64,000 nt of DNA from PSRJ01 sp963825305 (GTDB taxonomy: Bacteria > Acidobacteriota > Terriglobia > Bryobacterales > Bryobacteraceae), in contig CAWGTA010000008.1 in NCBI GenBank assembly GCA_963825305.1, positions 248,001 to 312,000 on the forward strand. Direction: 5' to 3'. Shown piece after piece: positions 24,273 through 35,976 of the stretch. The position numbers were made by a program, and so were the translations under genes. The first letter of the stretch is position 1, and every line of letters begins with the position of its first letter. Below the pieces are notes generated by a model that was not told where the DNA came from, made no database searches, and worked only from the letters and a program-made list of their open reading frames with translations.

Positions 24273-25883
24273 TTACTGCGGACTATTTGGTAGGGTGCCT
24301 GCTACGAACTCGGCATTCCATGCTTTGCTGCCGCGATCCTGACGCAGGATGCGGAGAGCCACGGCATCACCCGGCTTCAGGGCGTTCTGGATGCGCCGGA
24401 CGTCGTCCACGTTGTTCACCGGCTGCCGGTTGATGGACAGCAGGACATCCTTGGGAGCGAGGCCAATCTCTTCAGCGAACGAATCGGTCTCGACAGATCC
24501 GATCTGTACGCCGCCCTTTTCCTTGATCCCCAAATTCTGCCGCTGCGCATCGGTCATGTTCTGAATGCTCATGCCGAACTTGGCTTCGGTCTTCTCGGCC
24601 TTGGGCTCCTCAGCCTTGGCGCCGCCGAAACTCTCGGGGAACACCTGGGTGAGATCGCCGACGACCACCTTAAAGTTCTCCTGCTTGCCGTCGCGCAGTG
24701 CCGCGATGCTCACGGGCGAGCCGATCGGCGTTGCCGTCACAGTGTTGACCAGGTCGTTACCGTCACGAACCTTCTTGCCGTTGATGCCGGTGATGATGTC
24801 GCCATCCTTCAGGCCAGCCTTCTCCGCCGGACCACCAGGCGCCACCTGCTGGACGAATACGCCCTCGGCTACACCGTTGGCCTTCAGAAGAGACCGCGCC
24901 CTGTCGGTATCCGACGGGGTAAATTTCACGCCGATCGAGCCGCGGGTCACTTTGCCGTTCTTGATAATGCTGTTGTAGACCTCGGCTGCCGTGTTGATCG
25001 GCATGGCAAACCCGATGCCCTGATACCCGCCCGAGCGGGAGGCGATGGCCGTGTTGATGCCGATCACTTCGCCGCGGATGTTCAGCAGCGGGCCGCCGCT
25101 ATTGCCGGGATTGATGGCCGCATCCGTTTGCAGGAAGTGCTGGAACTGGGTCGTGTCGCCGGGGATATCGCGCTCTTTGGCGCTGATGATACCGGCGGTC
25201 ACGGTCGCCTGGAACCCGAATGGGGAGCCGATGGCCACGGCCCAATCGCCCACTTCGACAGCTTCCGAGTTACCGATCTTGGCCGGCACGAGATTCCGCC
25301 TGCCTTCCACGCGAATCACAGCCAGGTCGGTCTGAACGTCGGTTCCCACAACCTTGGCGTCGTATTGAACCGGATCGTTCATGAACTTCACCTGGATCCG
25401 ATCAGCGCCTTCCACTACGTGATTGTTCGTCAGGATATAACCGGCGGCATCCACCACCACGCCGGATCCCAACGCCTGGCCCCGCCGCTGCGACTGGTCT
25501 GGCTCATCGCCGCCGAACGGGTTGCCGCCGAAAAATCGATACAGGAAATTCTGCTCGCCCTGATCGCCCTGGTCCTCATCGGGCGGCTGCACCTGGCGGC
25601 GCCCACCCTGGCTCCGCGCCTGAACTGGAGCCTTCGGCTTGTACGTCGTGGATATGTTCACTACTGAGGGCTCCACGGACTTGGCAATCTGCGAGAAAGT
25701 GGTGGACAATTCCACCGGACTGGGAATGGTTAACGGTGTCGCGCCCGGCGCCACCGTGGAATCTTTCGCTGCCTTCACGCCCGAATTGATCAAGGTACCG
25801 ATTACGATACCGATCGAAAGGGTGAAGAGCACCAACGTGAACGAAAGCAACTTTTGCGTGCGCAATTTATCGAAGATACTCAT
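24273..25883 (-). CDS. Do-family serine protease (DegP/HtrA type)
   Basis: 536 residues. The N-terminal hydrophobic segment (about 11-34) is a signal peptide or anchor. A linker rich in Gln/Asp with an LYRFFGG loop precedes the protease domain. The triad is His155 (LTNNHVVEGA), Asp186 (TDLAVIRV) and Ser262 (NPGNSGGPLL). Two PDZ domains follow, about 320-410 (GVFVQQVAPGGPAEKAGLKDGDIITGING) and about 440-525. Do proteases degrade or refold damaged periplasmic proteins as oligomeric cages. Length and architecture are standard. A terminator lies just downstream. Confidence 0.95.
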   Translation of the reverse strand: MSIFDKLRTQKLLSFTLVLFTLSIGIVIGTLINSGVKAAKDSTVAPGATPLTIPSPVELSTTFSQIAKSVEPSVVNISTTYKPKAPVQARSQGGRRQVQPPDEDQGDQGEQNFLYRFFGGNPFGGDEPDQSQRRGQALGSGVVVDAAGYILTNNHVVEGADRIQVKFMNDPVQYDAKVVGTDVQTDLAVIRVEGRRNLVPAKIGNSEAVEVGDWAVAIGSPFGFQATVTAGIISAKERDIPGDTTQFQHFLQTDAAINPGNSGGPLLNIRGEVIGINTAIASRSGGYQGIGFAMPINTAAEVYNSIIKNGKVTRGSIGVKFTPSDTDRARSLLKANGVAEGVFVQQVAPGGPAEKAGLKDGDIITGINGKKVRDGNDLVNTVTATPIGSPVSIAALRDGKQENFKVVVGDLTQVFPESFGGAKAEEPKAEKTEAKFGMSIQNMTDAQRQNLGIKEKGGVQIGSVETDSFAEEIGLAPKDVLLSINRQPVNNVDDVRRIQNALKPGDAVALRILRQDRGSKAWNAEFVAGTLPNSPQ

Positions 25884-25954
25884 GGCTTTTGCCTAACGCC
25901 TCCGCATGACCGCAGTCGGAATCATTATATCTCCCGTACCCTCCTGCAATCCTG

Positions 25955-26830
25955 CTATCTAGATGGATGTTGCCGCGAACTCAATGGTTTCATTTCCACC
26001 AATACCACACCACCCAGGATAAGGGCTGCGCCCGCGGCGGCGCGCTTGGAAAGGCCCTCTCCCACTAACCAATACGATGTCAGCCAGGCGAACACGGGCT
26101 CGAGCGTGTAAATCAGTGCTGTCCGGGTGGAAGTGGTATACCGTTGTGCCCACGCTTGTACGGTAAATGCCAGAGCGGTCGCCAGAAGCCCCGTCACTAA
26201 AATTGCGTAGACCACCGAAGGCCGCCACACCAGATGCCGAGGCTCGGCCCACCAGAACAGTGACCCGGCCCACACCGCGGCCGTGCCTACCTGTGTTACT
26301 GACAACGTTTCGAAACTCATTCTTTCGGAATAATGTCCGAGTGTCACAATGTGTGCGGCAAAAGCGACTGCGCATAATACGGTGAGCAGATCGCCTCGGC
26401 CCATCGATCCCATCGGGCCATTCAGGGTCATGAGACCCAAACCTGCGGTGGCCGTCAGTATTCCGAGCAACTCGGAAACCAACGGCCTGTTCTTATAGAC
26501 GAGCGCGGCCAATAAAGGTACCATCACGGACGCCAGTCCGGTAAGAAAGGCCGATTTGGGCGGGGACGTGAACTGTAAACCCAGTGTTTGGAACAAGTAA
26601 CCGCTAAAGAGAAAGGTCCCGATCAAGAGGCCGCCACCCCACTGACGGAAACCTCCCTTCCAGTCGGGCCGCCAGATGACCAGCAGGCAGAGCGTGGCAA
26701 ACGAGAATCGCAATGCCAGAAAGAGCAGAGGGGAAACGTCCACCAGGGCGGACTTCACCATCACGAAGGTTGCGCCCCAGACGACGGTATTGCCGACCAG
26801 CGCAGCCTCCGCCTTCCGGCGATTCACCAT
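25955..26830 (-). CDS. EamA/DMT-family transporter
   Basis: 291 residues from the ATG at 26830, with AAGGGAG close upstream; a GTG at 26848 is an alternative. There are ten predicted membrane segments in two EamA repeats: AALVGNTVVWGATFVMVKSAL opens the first, and LCAVAFAAHIVTLGHYSERM with the later FTVQAWAQRYTTSTRTALIYTLEPVFAWLTSYWLVGEGLS marks the second. Drug/metabolite transporters export small molecules such as amino acids; the substrate is unknown. It stands alone between htrA and the M20 peptidase. Confidence 0.88.
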   Translation of the reverse strand: MVNRRKAEAALVGNTVVWGATFVMVKSALVDVSPLLFLALRFSFATLCLLVIWRPDWKGGFRQWGGGLLIGTFLFSGYLFQTLGLQFTSPPKSAFLTGLASVMVPLLAALVYKNRPLVSELLGILTATAGLGLMTLNGPMGSMGRGDLLTVLCAVAFAAHIVTLGHYSERMSFETLSVTQVGTAAVWAGSLFWWAEPRHLVWRPSVVYAILVTGLLATALAFTVQAWAQRYTTSTRTALIYTLEPVFAWLTSYWLVGEGLSKRAAAGAALILGGVVLVEMKPLSSRQHPSR

Positions 26831-26926
26831 ACCGCTCCCTTCGGTCACGGCTCAGTAAAGACTCTTGCGCATCGGACGCAACACGTCGTGACTTACAGAG
26901 CCGTGACCAAAGGGAGCGGTTTGCAT

Positions 26927-28150
26927 CTAGCGGCTCGCACCAGGTTCGCGCAGAAGCAAAATCAACAACAGAAGAATGCGTTTGAGTCCCAGGTCGCGTC
27001 CTTCCGGCCGAAACCATTCCTGGGAGGTATGGGCTCCGCCGCCCATGCCTCCCGCGCCAATCGCGATAGCGGGAATCCCCAGCGAAATGGGAATATTCGC
27101 ATCCGTCGACGAACAGTCGAGGTGGGACCGGATGCCCAGGTGGGCGTCCACGGCGCGGATATATTGCAGGATGGGAGCCTTCTCGGGCAGGGCGGCCGCC
27201 GGTCGGGAGCCGATTTCCTTCACCTTGGCGGAAACCTTGCCGGCCGCGGCCCGCTGGTTCTCCAGATCGCGCGCGCGGTCCACGGAAGCTGAGAGCAGTT
27301 CGACCAGTTCCTCGATTTTCTCGTCGCTCTCCGAGCGGATGTCGACCTTGGCGCGTGCCGTCTGCGCGATGGCATTTACGCTCGAGCCGCCCTCGATCAA
27401 GCCCACGTTCACGGCGGACTTGGGCACGCCATCCAGGCGCGCTTCGGAGAACAGCGCCACCGCGCGGCAGAGGGCATGCACCGGGTTGCCCAGTCCGTAA
27501 TCGCTCCAGCTATGCCCGCCGGGACCGGTGAAAGTCACCTCGAATCGGCGGCTCCCCAAGGCCTGCGTGGTGATGTGATCAGTGTTGGCGCCATCCACCA
27601 CCACAAAGGCTGCAATCTTTTTTGCCAGCGGAGATTGCTTACAGAGATGGCGCATCCCCACCAGGTTGCCTTCGCCCTCTTCGCCGACGTTGGCCACCAG
27701 CATCAATCCCGCCCGCAGATCCGGTATGCGCGGGCCCTGCTTCCAGGCGCGGGCCACAGCCAGCAGCGCCGCCAGGCCAGCACCATTGTCGGAGACGCCG
27801 GGGCCCCGGAACCGGCCGTCAGCTTCCACGCTGATCTCGTCTTTGCCGCGGGGCGCAATCACCGTATCCAGATGTGCAGTCAGGGCCACGTAAGGCGCTT
27901 CACCCGCGGTCGCGATCACGTTGCCGGCGCGATCCGCCGAGGCGTCCCATCCCAAACTGCGGAGCTGCTCGATGAACCAGGCGGCCCGTTCGCCTTCCAG
28001 AAAGGTAGGCGCGGGAACGCGGCAGAGCTGCAGGTGCACGTCATTGATCCAATGCTTTTCGCGTGTGAACCACTGCAGACACTCGCGCACCTCGCGCATT
28101 TCCGCAATTGCGTTGAGGTTCACCGCCCCTTGTGCCGCGTTGACAGCCAC
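26927..28150 (-). CDS. M20-family metallopeptidase
   Basis: About 407 residues. The M20 zinc-site order is present: AHLDTV (His, Asp), SDNGAGLAALL (bridging Asp), NVGEEGEGNL (catalytic Glu pair), and a C-terminal GGGAHTSQEW (His). The middle part (GPGGHSWSDYGLGNP) is the lid/dimerisation domain. M20 enzymes are dinuclear exo- or dipeptidases or deacylases in the cytoplasm. No signal peptide is seen. The start is uncertain: a GTG at 28150 opens the frame, while a GTG at 28123 preceded by AAGGGGCG is also plausible. Confidence 0.9.
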   Translation of the reverse strand: MAVNAAQGAVNLNAIAEMREVRECLQWFTREKHWINDVHLQLCRVPAPTFLEGERAAWFIEQLRSLGWDASADRAGNVIATAGEAPYVALTAHLDTVIAPRGKDEISVEADGRFRGPGVSDNGAGLAALLAVARAWKQGPRIPDLRAGLMLVANVGEEGEGNLVGMRHLCKQSPLAKKIAAFVVVDGANTDHITTQALGSRRFEVTFTGPGGHSWSDYGLGNPVHALCRAVALFSEARLDGVPKSAVNVGLIEGGSSVNAIAQTARAKVDIRSESDEKIEELVELLSASVDRARDLENQRAAAGKVSAKVKEIGSRPAAALPEKAPILQYIRAVDAHLGIRSHLDCSSTDANIPISLGIPAIAIGAGGMGGGAHTSQEWFRPEGRDLGLKRILLLLILLLREPGASR

Positions 28151-28177
28151 CTCAGCCAGTGTAACAGCCGGGTGATT

Positions 28178-29212
28178 TCAGAAACTGAGCATTATCTGAG
28201 CCAGAAAAACGCTACTGAAATCTTTCGGCCCCTGGTCGTGCTCGGCGCCCCAATTGGCGCCGATCTTGGCGTGGCGCAGCAGAAAGTAATTCACGCCGGC
28301 GATGTAGGCAACTGAAGTGGTGTTGGCCTTGGCCGCGTTAGTGGTGTACCAGTCCGCGCGCAGGATCGTTTCCCATTGCGGCGAGACCCGCCACGCGCCG
28401 AGCAGGTAGCCGCCCCTCCGATTGAGCGTGCCGTCACGACCCCAGATCTGCTCGGCCCGGACCTTGAACGCGCCCTGTTCGTAGCTTCCCTCCACCTCCT
28501 CGCGCCTCTTTTCCGAACGCGCCGGAGCCGAGAAACTGGCGTACCAATCCCCGCCCGCCGACAATCCGCGTATGGGGTGAAGCATGACTCGCCCGGCAAC
28601 GGCGTGGTAGTGCGCGTCGGGAGAGTACACCAGCGTCTGCCCGCGGAACACCCCCGCCGCATAATCGATGAGCGGCGACCGGCTGGGGCCCAGGCTGCCC
28701 GCAACCTGCACCCCGGTGTCGCGCGCCTGCACGCCCGTGTCGCGCCCCGGCGAAATGCCATTCACCACACGCGAGCGCGCAATCGGGTTGTTGAGGTTGT
28801 CCGAGATGAGGCTCTCGGCGCTAAACGGAATTTTGAACTGGCCGGCAGTCAGGCGGAGCACCCGCGAGAACTTCCAGGTGAGCGACGCATCCATGATGTA
28901 CGGCGTCTTCGCCACGTCCACCTGAAAGGTGTAGGAGAGGTCCGTAAACGGATCGCCGGTGAAGATCAGGCGGGCTCGCCGGATCTCCAGACGGTCCACC
29001 GTACTTCCCTGGTTCGTAAACCTCCCTTGGATGTAACCGTGAACATGCAGGTAATCCTCAATATGAAAGTAATCCTGCGCCCGGATGCAACCGGACAAAG
29101 ACAGCACGGCCACGAGACACACCCAGCGGATCAGCACAGGGACCAGTGTGCGGGTCGTGAGGTTGGCAGCGCAAGGAATTTTGCGGGCAACGCGGGTAGG
29201 GCATGGCCCCAT
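28178..29212 (-). CDS. Outer-membrane porin, phosphate-selective OprO/P-like
   Basis: About 344 residues from the ATG at 29212. A hydrophobic stretch VLIRWVCLVAVLSLSGC near residue 30 is a signal peptide or lipobox. The body resembles OprP-type porins: FHIEDYLHVHGYIQGRFTNQG, RRARLIFTGDPFTDLSYTFQVD, LRLTAGQFKIPFSAESL, and a C-terminal Phe (AQIMLSF) typical of outer-membrane barrels. The 5' end lies in an inverted repeat (29199-29228), no ribosome binding site is visible, and the true start may be a GTG near 29136 or may have been altered by the neighbouring insertion. Confidence 0.8.
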   Translation of the reverse strand: MGPCPTRVARKIPCAANLTTRTLVPVLIRWVCLVAVLSLSGCIRAQDYFHIEDYLHVHGYIQGRFTNQGSTVDRLEIRRARLIFTGDPFTDLSYTFQVDVAKTPYIMDASLTWKFSRVLRLTAGQFKIPFSAESLISDNLNNPIARSRVVNGISPGRDTGVQARDTGVQVAGSLGPSRSPLIDYAAGVFRGQTLVYSPDAHYHAVAGRVMLHPIRGLSAGGDWYASFSAPARSEKRREEVEGSYEQGAFKVRAEQIWGRDGTLNRRGGYLLGAWRVSPQWETILRADWYTTNAAKANTTSVAYIAGVNYFLLRHAKIGANWGAEHDQGPKDFSSVFLAQIMLSF

Positions 29213-29228
29213 AAGCGCTAACTTAAGC
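29199..29228. repeat. Left inverted repeat flanking the PIN-protein island
   Basis: GGGCATGGCCCCATAAG then CGCTAACTTAAG is the reverse complement, with a few mismatches, of 31649-31677. The pair encloses about 2.4 kb. Confidence 0.7.
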
Positions 29229-30094
29229 CTCTCAAAATCCAAACGAACAAAAACGAACCCAATTGTGGCAAGGAAAAGGAGAAACGAAATTTCCATGACT
29301 GGATAAGTCACCCCCGCTAAATGAAAAATTGGGATCAAATTCATCTGGTGCGGAACGAAGCCAATTTGGCGCTGAAAACAAAGGCTCTCCCCATTCAACG
29401 AACCCAGTTTTCGGAAGAAGCCAATGCGAACGCCCCGCAGTACAGGACGTTTCTCCTGACCTATAGCATGGAGGAGAGCGCGCCGGTCCGAACCGGCGTG
29501 GCAATCTGGCAAAGACAGGGAGGTTGTTTCAGAAACCGTTGGGTGACCGGCGCTCGGAATCCAGATTCGCCGTGCCCTACAGGCATTGTGCAACCTACCG
29601 CCGCCGTCAGCCGGCTGATGCGGTCGGGGCGGCAGCCCATTCAGCGTTACCTAAAGCCGGCGAGTGGAGCAATGCCAAGTCGGGACTTTACGTTCTATTC
29701 TTCCACTTCAGCGGTTCGGGCAAAATAACCGGCCAATGCTCTAAGTGACGGTTTGGTGCCTAGCGACCCAGCAGTATTCTCCTTTTCGATCGAAACTGTC
29801 TTACTTCGATGTGCGACTGCCGCCGCAATGCCTTGTAGCTGAGATCAGGAAGCGCCCTTGCATTTGGACGTCAACCGTGCGACAAGAGGGCGATTGGCGG
29901 CCACCGAGCACCACTGATGGCTGACTGGAGAAACCGGCAGAGATTGGCCGTATAAGGGCGTTTTTCGTCAAAGCGACCCAGTTTCCGCATGGCGCGTCAT
30001 CTAGACACACCCGGTCAGTCCGTTTATTGTCCGCGCTTTAACCGTGACAAACTGTGGCCGCGGAAGATTCAAAACACCCCGGCAGCCGAACGGC
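29213..30094. other. Gene-poor spacer, possible insertion-sequence remnant
   Basis: No convincing gene; the short plus-strand ORFs lack ribosome binding sites. AGCGACCCAG occurs near 29762 and again near 29974 within GTCAAAGCGACCCAGTTTCC, reminiscent of the repeated ends of IS21-type elements, but no transposase sequence remains. This is a low-confidence reading from memory. Confidence 0.35.
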
Positions 30095-30544
30095 TTACGC
30101 CCGCGCCACGCTTCTCCCTAAGGGCCGGTAGAACATCCCTAGCGGGTCTTCATCGGGGCTCGATGCTTCATGCCAGCATTCCCAGTGGTCTGTGTCGCGA
30201 TGGATCATGACGTCCATGAGGATCAAACCGAAGAACCATCCGGCCCGCTTGTGTGCCAGACCTCCATCCACGTAAAGGTCCACCATTGTGTCGAAGATAG
30301 GCTGATAAACGCCCGAGCCATTGTTCCAATCTGGACCAGGTATCCACGAAGAACTGAACGCCGCAGTGGGCTTGTTCTGATGCTGTAACAGCCATCCGTC
30401 CACATAATCGTTCAAGGCTTCCCAGATAGCCGCCTCCGCAGGTGGAAACAGCCGGTTCAGCGCGTCCAGTTCCGTTTCATGTTCTTTTTGGCGTTTGAGA
30501 GGAATACTCCGGTAGGGCGCTCCCGAGCGGCTTTCAAGTGACAC
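30095..30544 (-). CDS. Unknown protein, partner of the PIN-like gene
   Basis: 149 residues from a GTG at 30544 with AAGGAGG eight bases upstream. It is acidic and rich in Trp and aromatic residues (EAAIWEALNDYVDGWLLQ, GWFFGLILMDVMIHRDTDHWECWHEA) and has no signal peptide. I do not recognise a family. The gene begins eighteen bases after the stop of the PIN-like protein on the same strand, so they form a two-gene operon, and it could be a regulator or antitoxin-like partner (inference). The DNA is A+T-richer than the surroundings, consistent with transfer. Confidence 0.65.
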   Translation of the reverse strand: MSLESRSGAPYRSIPLKRQKEHETELDALNRLFPPAEAAIWEALNDYVDGWLLQHQNKPTAAFSSSWIPGPDWNNGSGVYQPIFDTMVDLYVDGGLAHKRAGWFFGLILMDVMIHRDTDHWECWHEASSPDEDPLGMFYRPLGRSVARA

Positions 30545-30562
30545 TATGGCCCTCCTTTCGTG

Positions 30563-31408
30563 TTACTCCTTCAGTTTAGAGCCAGTTTCTCTGACGATCT
30601 GAATGTCGTCCCACATCAGTATGTCGAGGTTCGGTTGTATAAAGGGAACTGTTATTGCCAGTTTACGGTCACCGGTGACGAACACGTGCGAGTACGACGC
30701 CTCTATAACGTGGCGATAGTCATCGGTTTTGTCGTGTGAGGCACCAGCATTATTCAACCAGGGGATTGCCCGAAGACATACGTTCGCGCGAACCGTCGAC
30801 CTGAGTGCGGGAAACATTTCGAGCCTAGCGCGCATAGCAGCTGCCTCCGAGAACGTCACGCGGTTGCCCAAGCATCGCCGAATGATCGCGGGCACCTGTA
30901 CGTCGACCATCGCAAGCACCTGATCGAACGTCTTTGGCCTCTTTGCTCCAGACTCAACGGCTGCTCGAATCTCGCCGAGTTGGTGAGCGACGTAGCGCGG
31001 GTAGTCGCGTGCAATGTTCGCTTGGCGCTGACTAACGAACTTAACGCCGTCAGCCTCCATTCGCCCCTTTGCCATCTCGCAGACTTGGTACCTTGCTGAC
31101 GCTCGATTCAACTCGTCCAAAACGGGGATGACAGAGGCTCCGGTTCGCAATAGATCCAATTCCTTTGCAAAAAGCATTTCAGGCGTCGGCACGAAGACCG
31201 GATCAAGTTCAGACAGGATTAGAAAATTCGATTGAGCGTCGACTTTGTGTTTTTGGGAAAGGAGCCCGCGCGCCAGTTCATAAATGCCATGAATTCCGAA
31301 GTGTGGCTCGAGACCACGGGCAACTAGGCGTTTTCGCAACTCGGTGGCGGTCCAACCTGCTCTTCGAACCCAGTTGACTATGTTTGGATCCAAATAGGCT
31401 TTCAGCAC
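30563..31408 (-). CDS. PIN-like nuclease-fold protein with a large internal insertion
   Basis: 281 residues from a GTG at 31408 (AAGGAAGGGG upstream). The acidic positions of a PIN nuclease appear in order: Asp7 (AYLDPNIVNWV), Glu44 (GIYELARG), the Asp pair in KTDDYRHVIEA and Asp in VFVTGDRKLA near 240. PIN domains cleave RNA and often act as toxins, but those are about 130 residues; here about 120 helical residues (80-200) are inserted between the first and second halves. It is first in an operon with the 149-residue unknown, between inverted repeats. A toxin or defence role is possible but unproven. Confidence 0.65.
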   Translation of the reverse strand: MLKAYLDPNIVNWVRRAGWTATELRKRLVARGLEPHFGIHGIYELARGLLSQKHKVDAQSNFLILSELDPVFVPTPEMLFAKELDLLRTGASVIPVLDELNRASARYQVCEMAKGRMEADGVKFVSQRQANIARDYPRYVAHQLGEIRAAVESGAKRPKTFDQVLAMVDVQVPAIIRRCLGNRVTFSEAAAMRARLEMFPALRSTVRANVCLRAIPWLNNAGASHDKTDDYRHVIEASYSHVFVTGDRKLAITVPFIQPNLDILMWDDIQIVRETGSKLKE

Positions 31409-31648
31409 GGGTGGCCCCTTCCTTAATCTGCCACAGGTTCCTCAGCTTATGATCAGCATCTCAGCGGCTTCAGCAATCGTGTGGGATCTGGCTCCGCTCC
31501 CGCGATGCAGCCCGGAGGGTCCTCGATCTTTTCGTCAGCCCCACGGGGAGACTTCACATGAGCGAGAAGTCGCCATACCGCTAAATGACCACTCGAAACT
31601 CCCGGCCCTCGGTGATCGGCGATCCGATGGAGACGATGGCGTTGGGTC

Positions 31649-31677
31649 TTAAGTTAATGCTTATGGGGCATGGCCCC
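31649..31677. repeat. Right inverted repeat flanking the PIN-protein island
   Basis: CTTAAGTTAATGCTTATGGGGC followed by ATGGCCCC mirrors 29199-29228. A near-palindromic GGGGCATGGCCCC lies at the outer end of both copies. Confidence 0.7.
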
Positions 31678-31687
31678 GCCCCACGGG

Positions 31688-33401
31688 CTACTTGTCGGCT
31701 TTGGCTTCGACTTTGACCGTTGCAGGCGGGGCCGGCGCGGGTGGCGCGGATGGAGCCGGAACTGGTTTGGTAGCGGCTGGCGCACCCGGCGGCGGCTCGT
31801 GGCGAATGGGCTCCCGCTGAGTGGGCTCCTGGCGAACCGGTACGGGAGCATTGGCGCCCGAAGGCATTCTGACGGGAGGCGGCGTGGCTTGGCTGGGAGC
31901 GCCCACCGGCCCTGTCATTGTCGGCCCAGTTGGATTCTGGGCGACCGGAGTCTTCGCCGGAGGCTGGGATGGATTGGGCCGCCGGCGCGTGGGGCCATCG
32001 TCGCGCTCCGGCGGGTTCACCACAATCACCCCTGTATAAGCCGGCGACGCTGGATAGTAGACGTCCGGCGAGGTAGGCGGCGGAAGGTCCGGCGGCTGGG
32101 TCACGACCTGCGGCGGGTCCGCACCGCCTGCATTCGTCACCACCGAAATAGAAGCATCGCCCTGCGGCTGATCGGACCCGGTGACCGGATCATTCTGGAA
32201 CGTCACCCCCGGCAGGACCGGCACCACGCGTGTGCTGCCCGCGCGTACAACCGGGCGGACGGCGTCCAGGCGCGCGGCGGGAAAGGAAGGAGAGGGCAAC
32301 GCCAAGGCAAATGTCGCCGCACCCAGGGGATCCTTCGGTCTGTCCTTGAAACCGGCCGGGTCGATGAGGCGCGCGTCCTGCCGGAAGCCGGCATACGTCG
32401 TGTTGGCGTTCAGGAACTGCTGGGGTTGAACCGCCGGTGTCCACGACTCGCCGGGAGCGAGCGGGCCCCAACCGGCAAATTTTGCCCCGAGCAGCCAATA
32501 GACCTCGCCCGGCTTGAACACGGTGCTCTTCGAAGGCACCCAGATCCAGCCGGTGCCCTCGCGCTGGAGCCAGCGTCCGTAGTGGTCGGTGAGCCAGCCC
32601 CAGGCGTCGTCGCTCGCCCAGGTGTAGCCCAGCGCGTCATACCAGAGCCAATGCCCATCGCGGTACGGCGCCCACCCTTCCACCGTCTTCGGCTTCCAAA
32701 CGGCGCCCAAATCCTGGGTGTCGATCCACTCACCGTTGGCGTCCAGATCGGCGAGGCCGTAACGCTCCAAAACATGCCGTGCGGAGACTGGCGATTCCAG
32801 CACCTTGTCCCGATCCTCGCTCCAACGATCGAGGCCCATAGGCGTCACCTCGCGGTAGAGAAAGAAGCGGGCGGGATTAGCGGGCTCTACGCGCACCGTC
32901 TGCCCTTCGCGCAGATCCATTTCCGCCGCCGGGGAGGAGAAGCGAACCACTCCTTCGATGACCGCGATCTGGCTCCAGGAGTCCTGCGCTTCCAGCCGCA
33001 CGCGAGCCCCGCTGTGCAGCGTAATCTGGGCTCCCGGCACCGCGAGAGTCAGGGCGTCCTTGCCCTCGGGCTCCCCAGTGAAGTACGCCAGGCCATGATC
33101 GAGCGACAGGAGCGTGACCCGCTGACCGGTGGAGAGCTTCGCATAGTCGGAGATCTCCGCGAGCGAGCCGGAGCCCGAGCCGCCAGGCGCTGCCTTCATC
33201 CAACTCGATTTCGACCTTGGACGCGTCGCCCGTGCGCAGCCATGCCAATTCCGGCAGCGGCAAATTGCGTTGCGCCGCCATCCAGGGATCGGCAGCGTTG
33301 AGTTGCGCCTCGACCTTGCCCTCGAACTCGCCCAGCCGCGCAAAACGGGCCGGAGCGGCGAGAAGGGCTACCGGTACCAGTAGTAACGCCAGGGGCCTCA
33401 T
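31688..33401 (-). CDS. FecR-domain exported protein, frameshifted near 33160-33185
   Basis: The N-terminus (MRPLALLLVPVALLAAPARF, signal peptide, from ATG 33401) runs in one frame to ELDEGSAWRLG; the continuation GSLAEISDYAKLSTGQRVTLL is one base out of phase. The shift lies in a CGGCTCGGGCTCCGGCTCGC tract, and the full length is one base more than a multiple of three. After the shift come a FecR-like domain (VPGAQITLHSGARVRLEA, LREGQTVRV), a DUF6600-like segment with Trp/Tyr repeats (GWAPYRDGHWLWYDALGYTW) and a long Pro/Thr tail. It is probably a periplasmic envelope protein. It is either a real mutation or a sequence error. Confidence 0.8.
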
Positions 33402-33642
33402 GCGGACCTCCATTGCTGATATGACAATGACGGAGAGCGTGCCTCCGCCGTTGCCTGAAAAAGTGTCTCAGTAGTCAGTCATCAGTTCTCAGTTTTGCCC
33501 GAACGCCCCGAACTGATCACTGATCACTGATTTCTGACAACTGATAACTATTTATGAACCATTGCTGCCCAATACACAATCGCGATCGGACCACCTCTCT
33601 CGGAGGGGGGTTCCGCGGGGCATTCGTGCGAAACTCGGGGAT

Positions 33643-35955
<2,313 letters not shown>

Positions 35956-35976
<21 letters not shown>

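Noticed and set aside
31670..33301. Plus-strand ORF of 543 residues, antisense to the FecR-type gene
   Set aside because: Arg-rich shadow composition; the minus strand carries FecR motifs.
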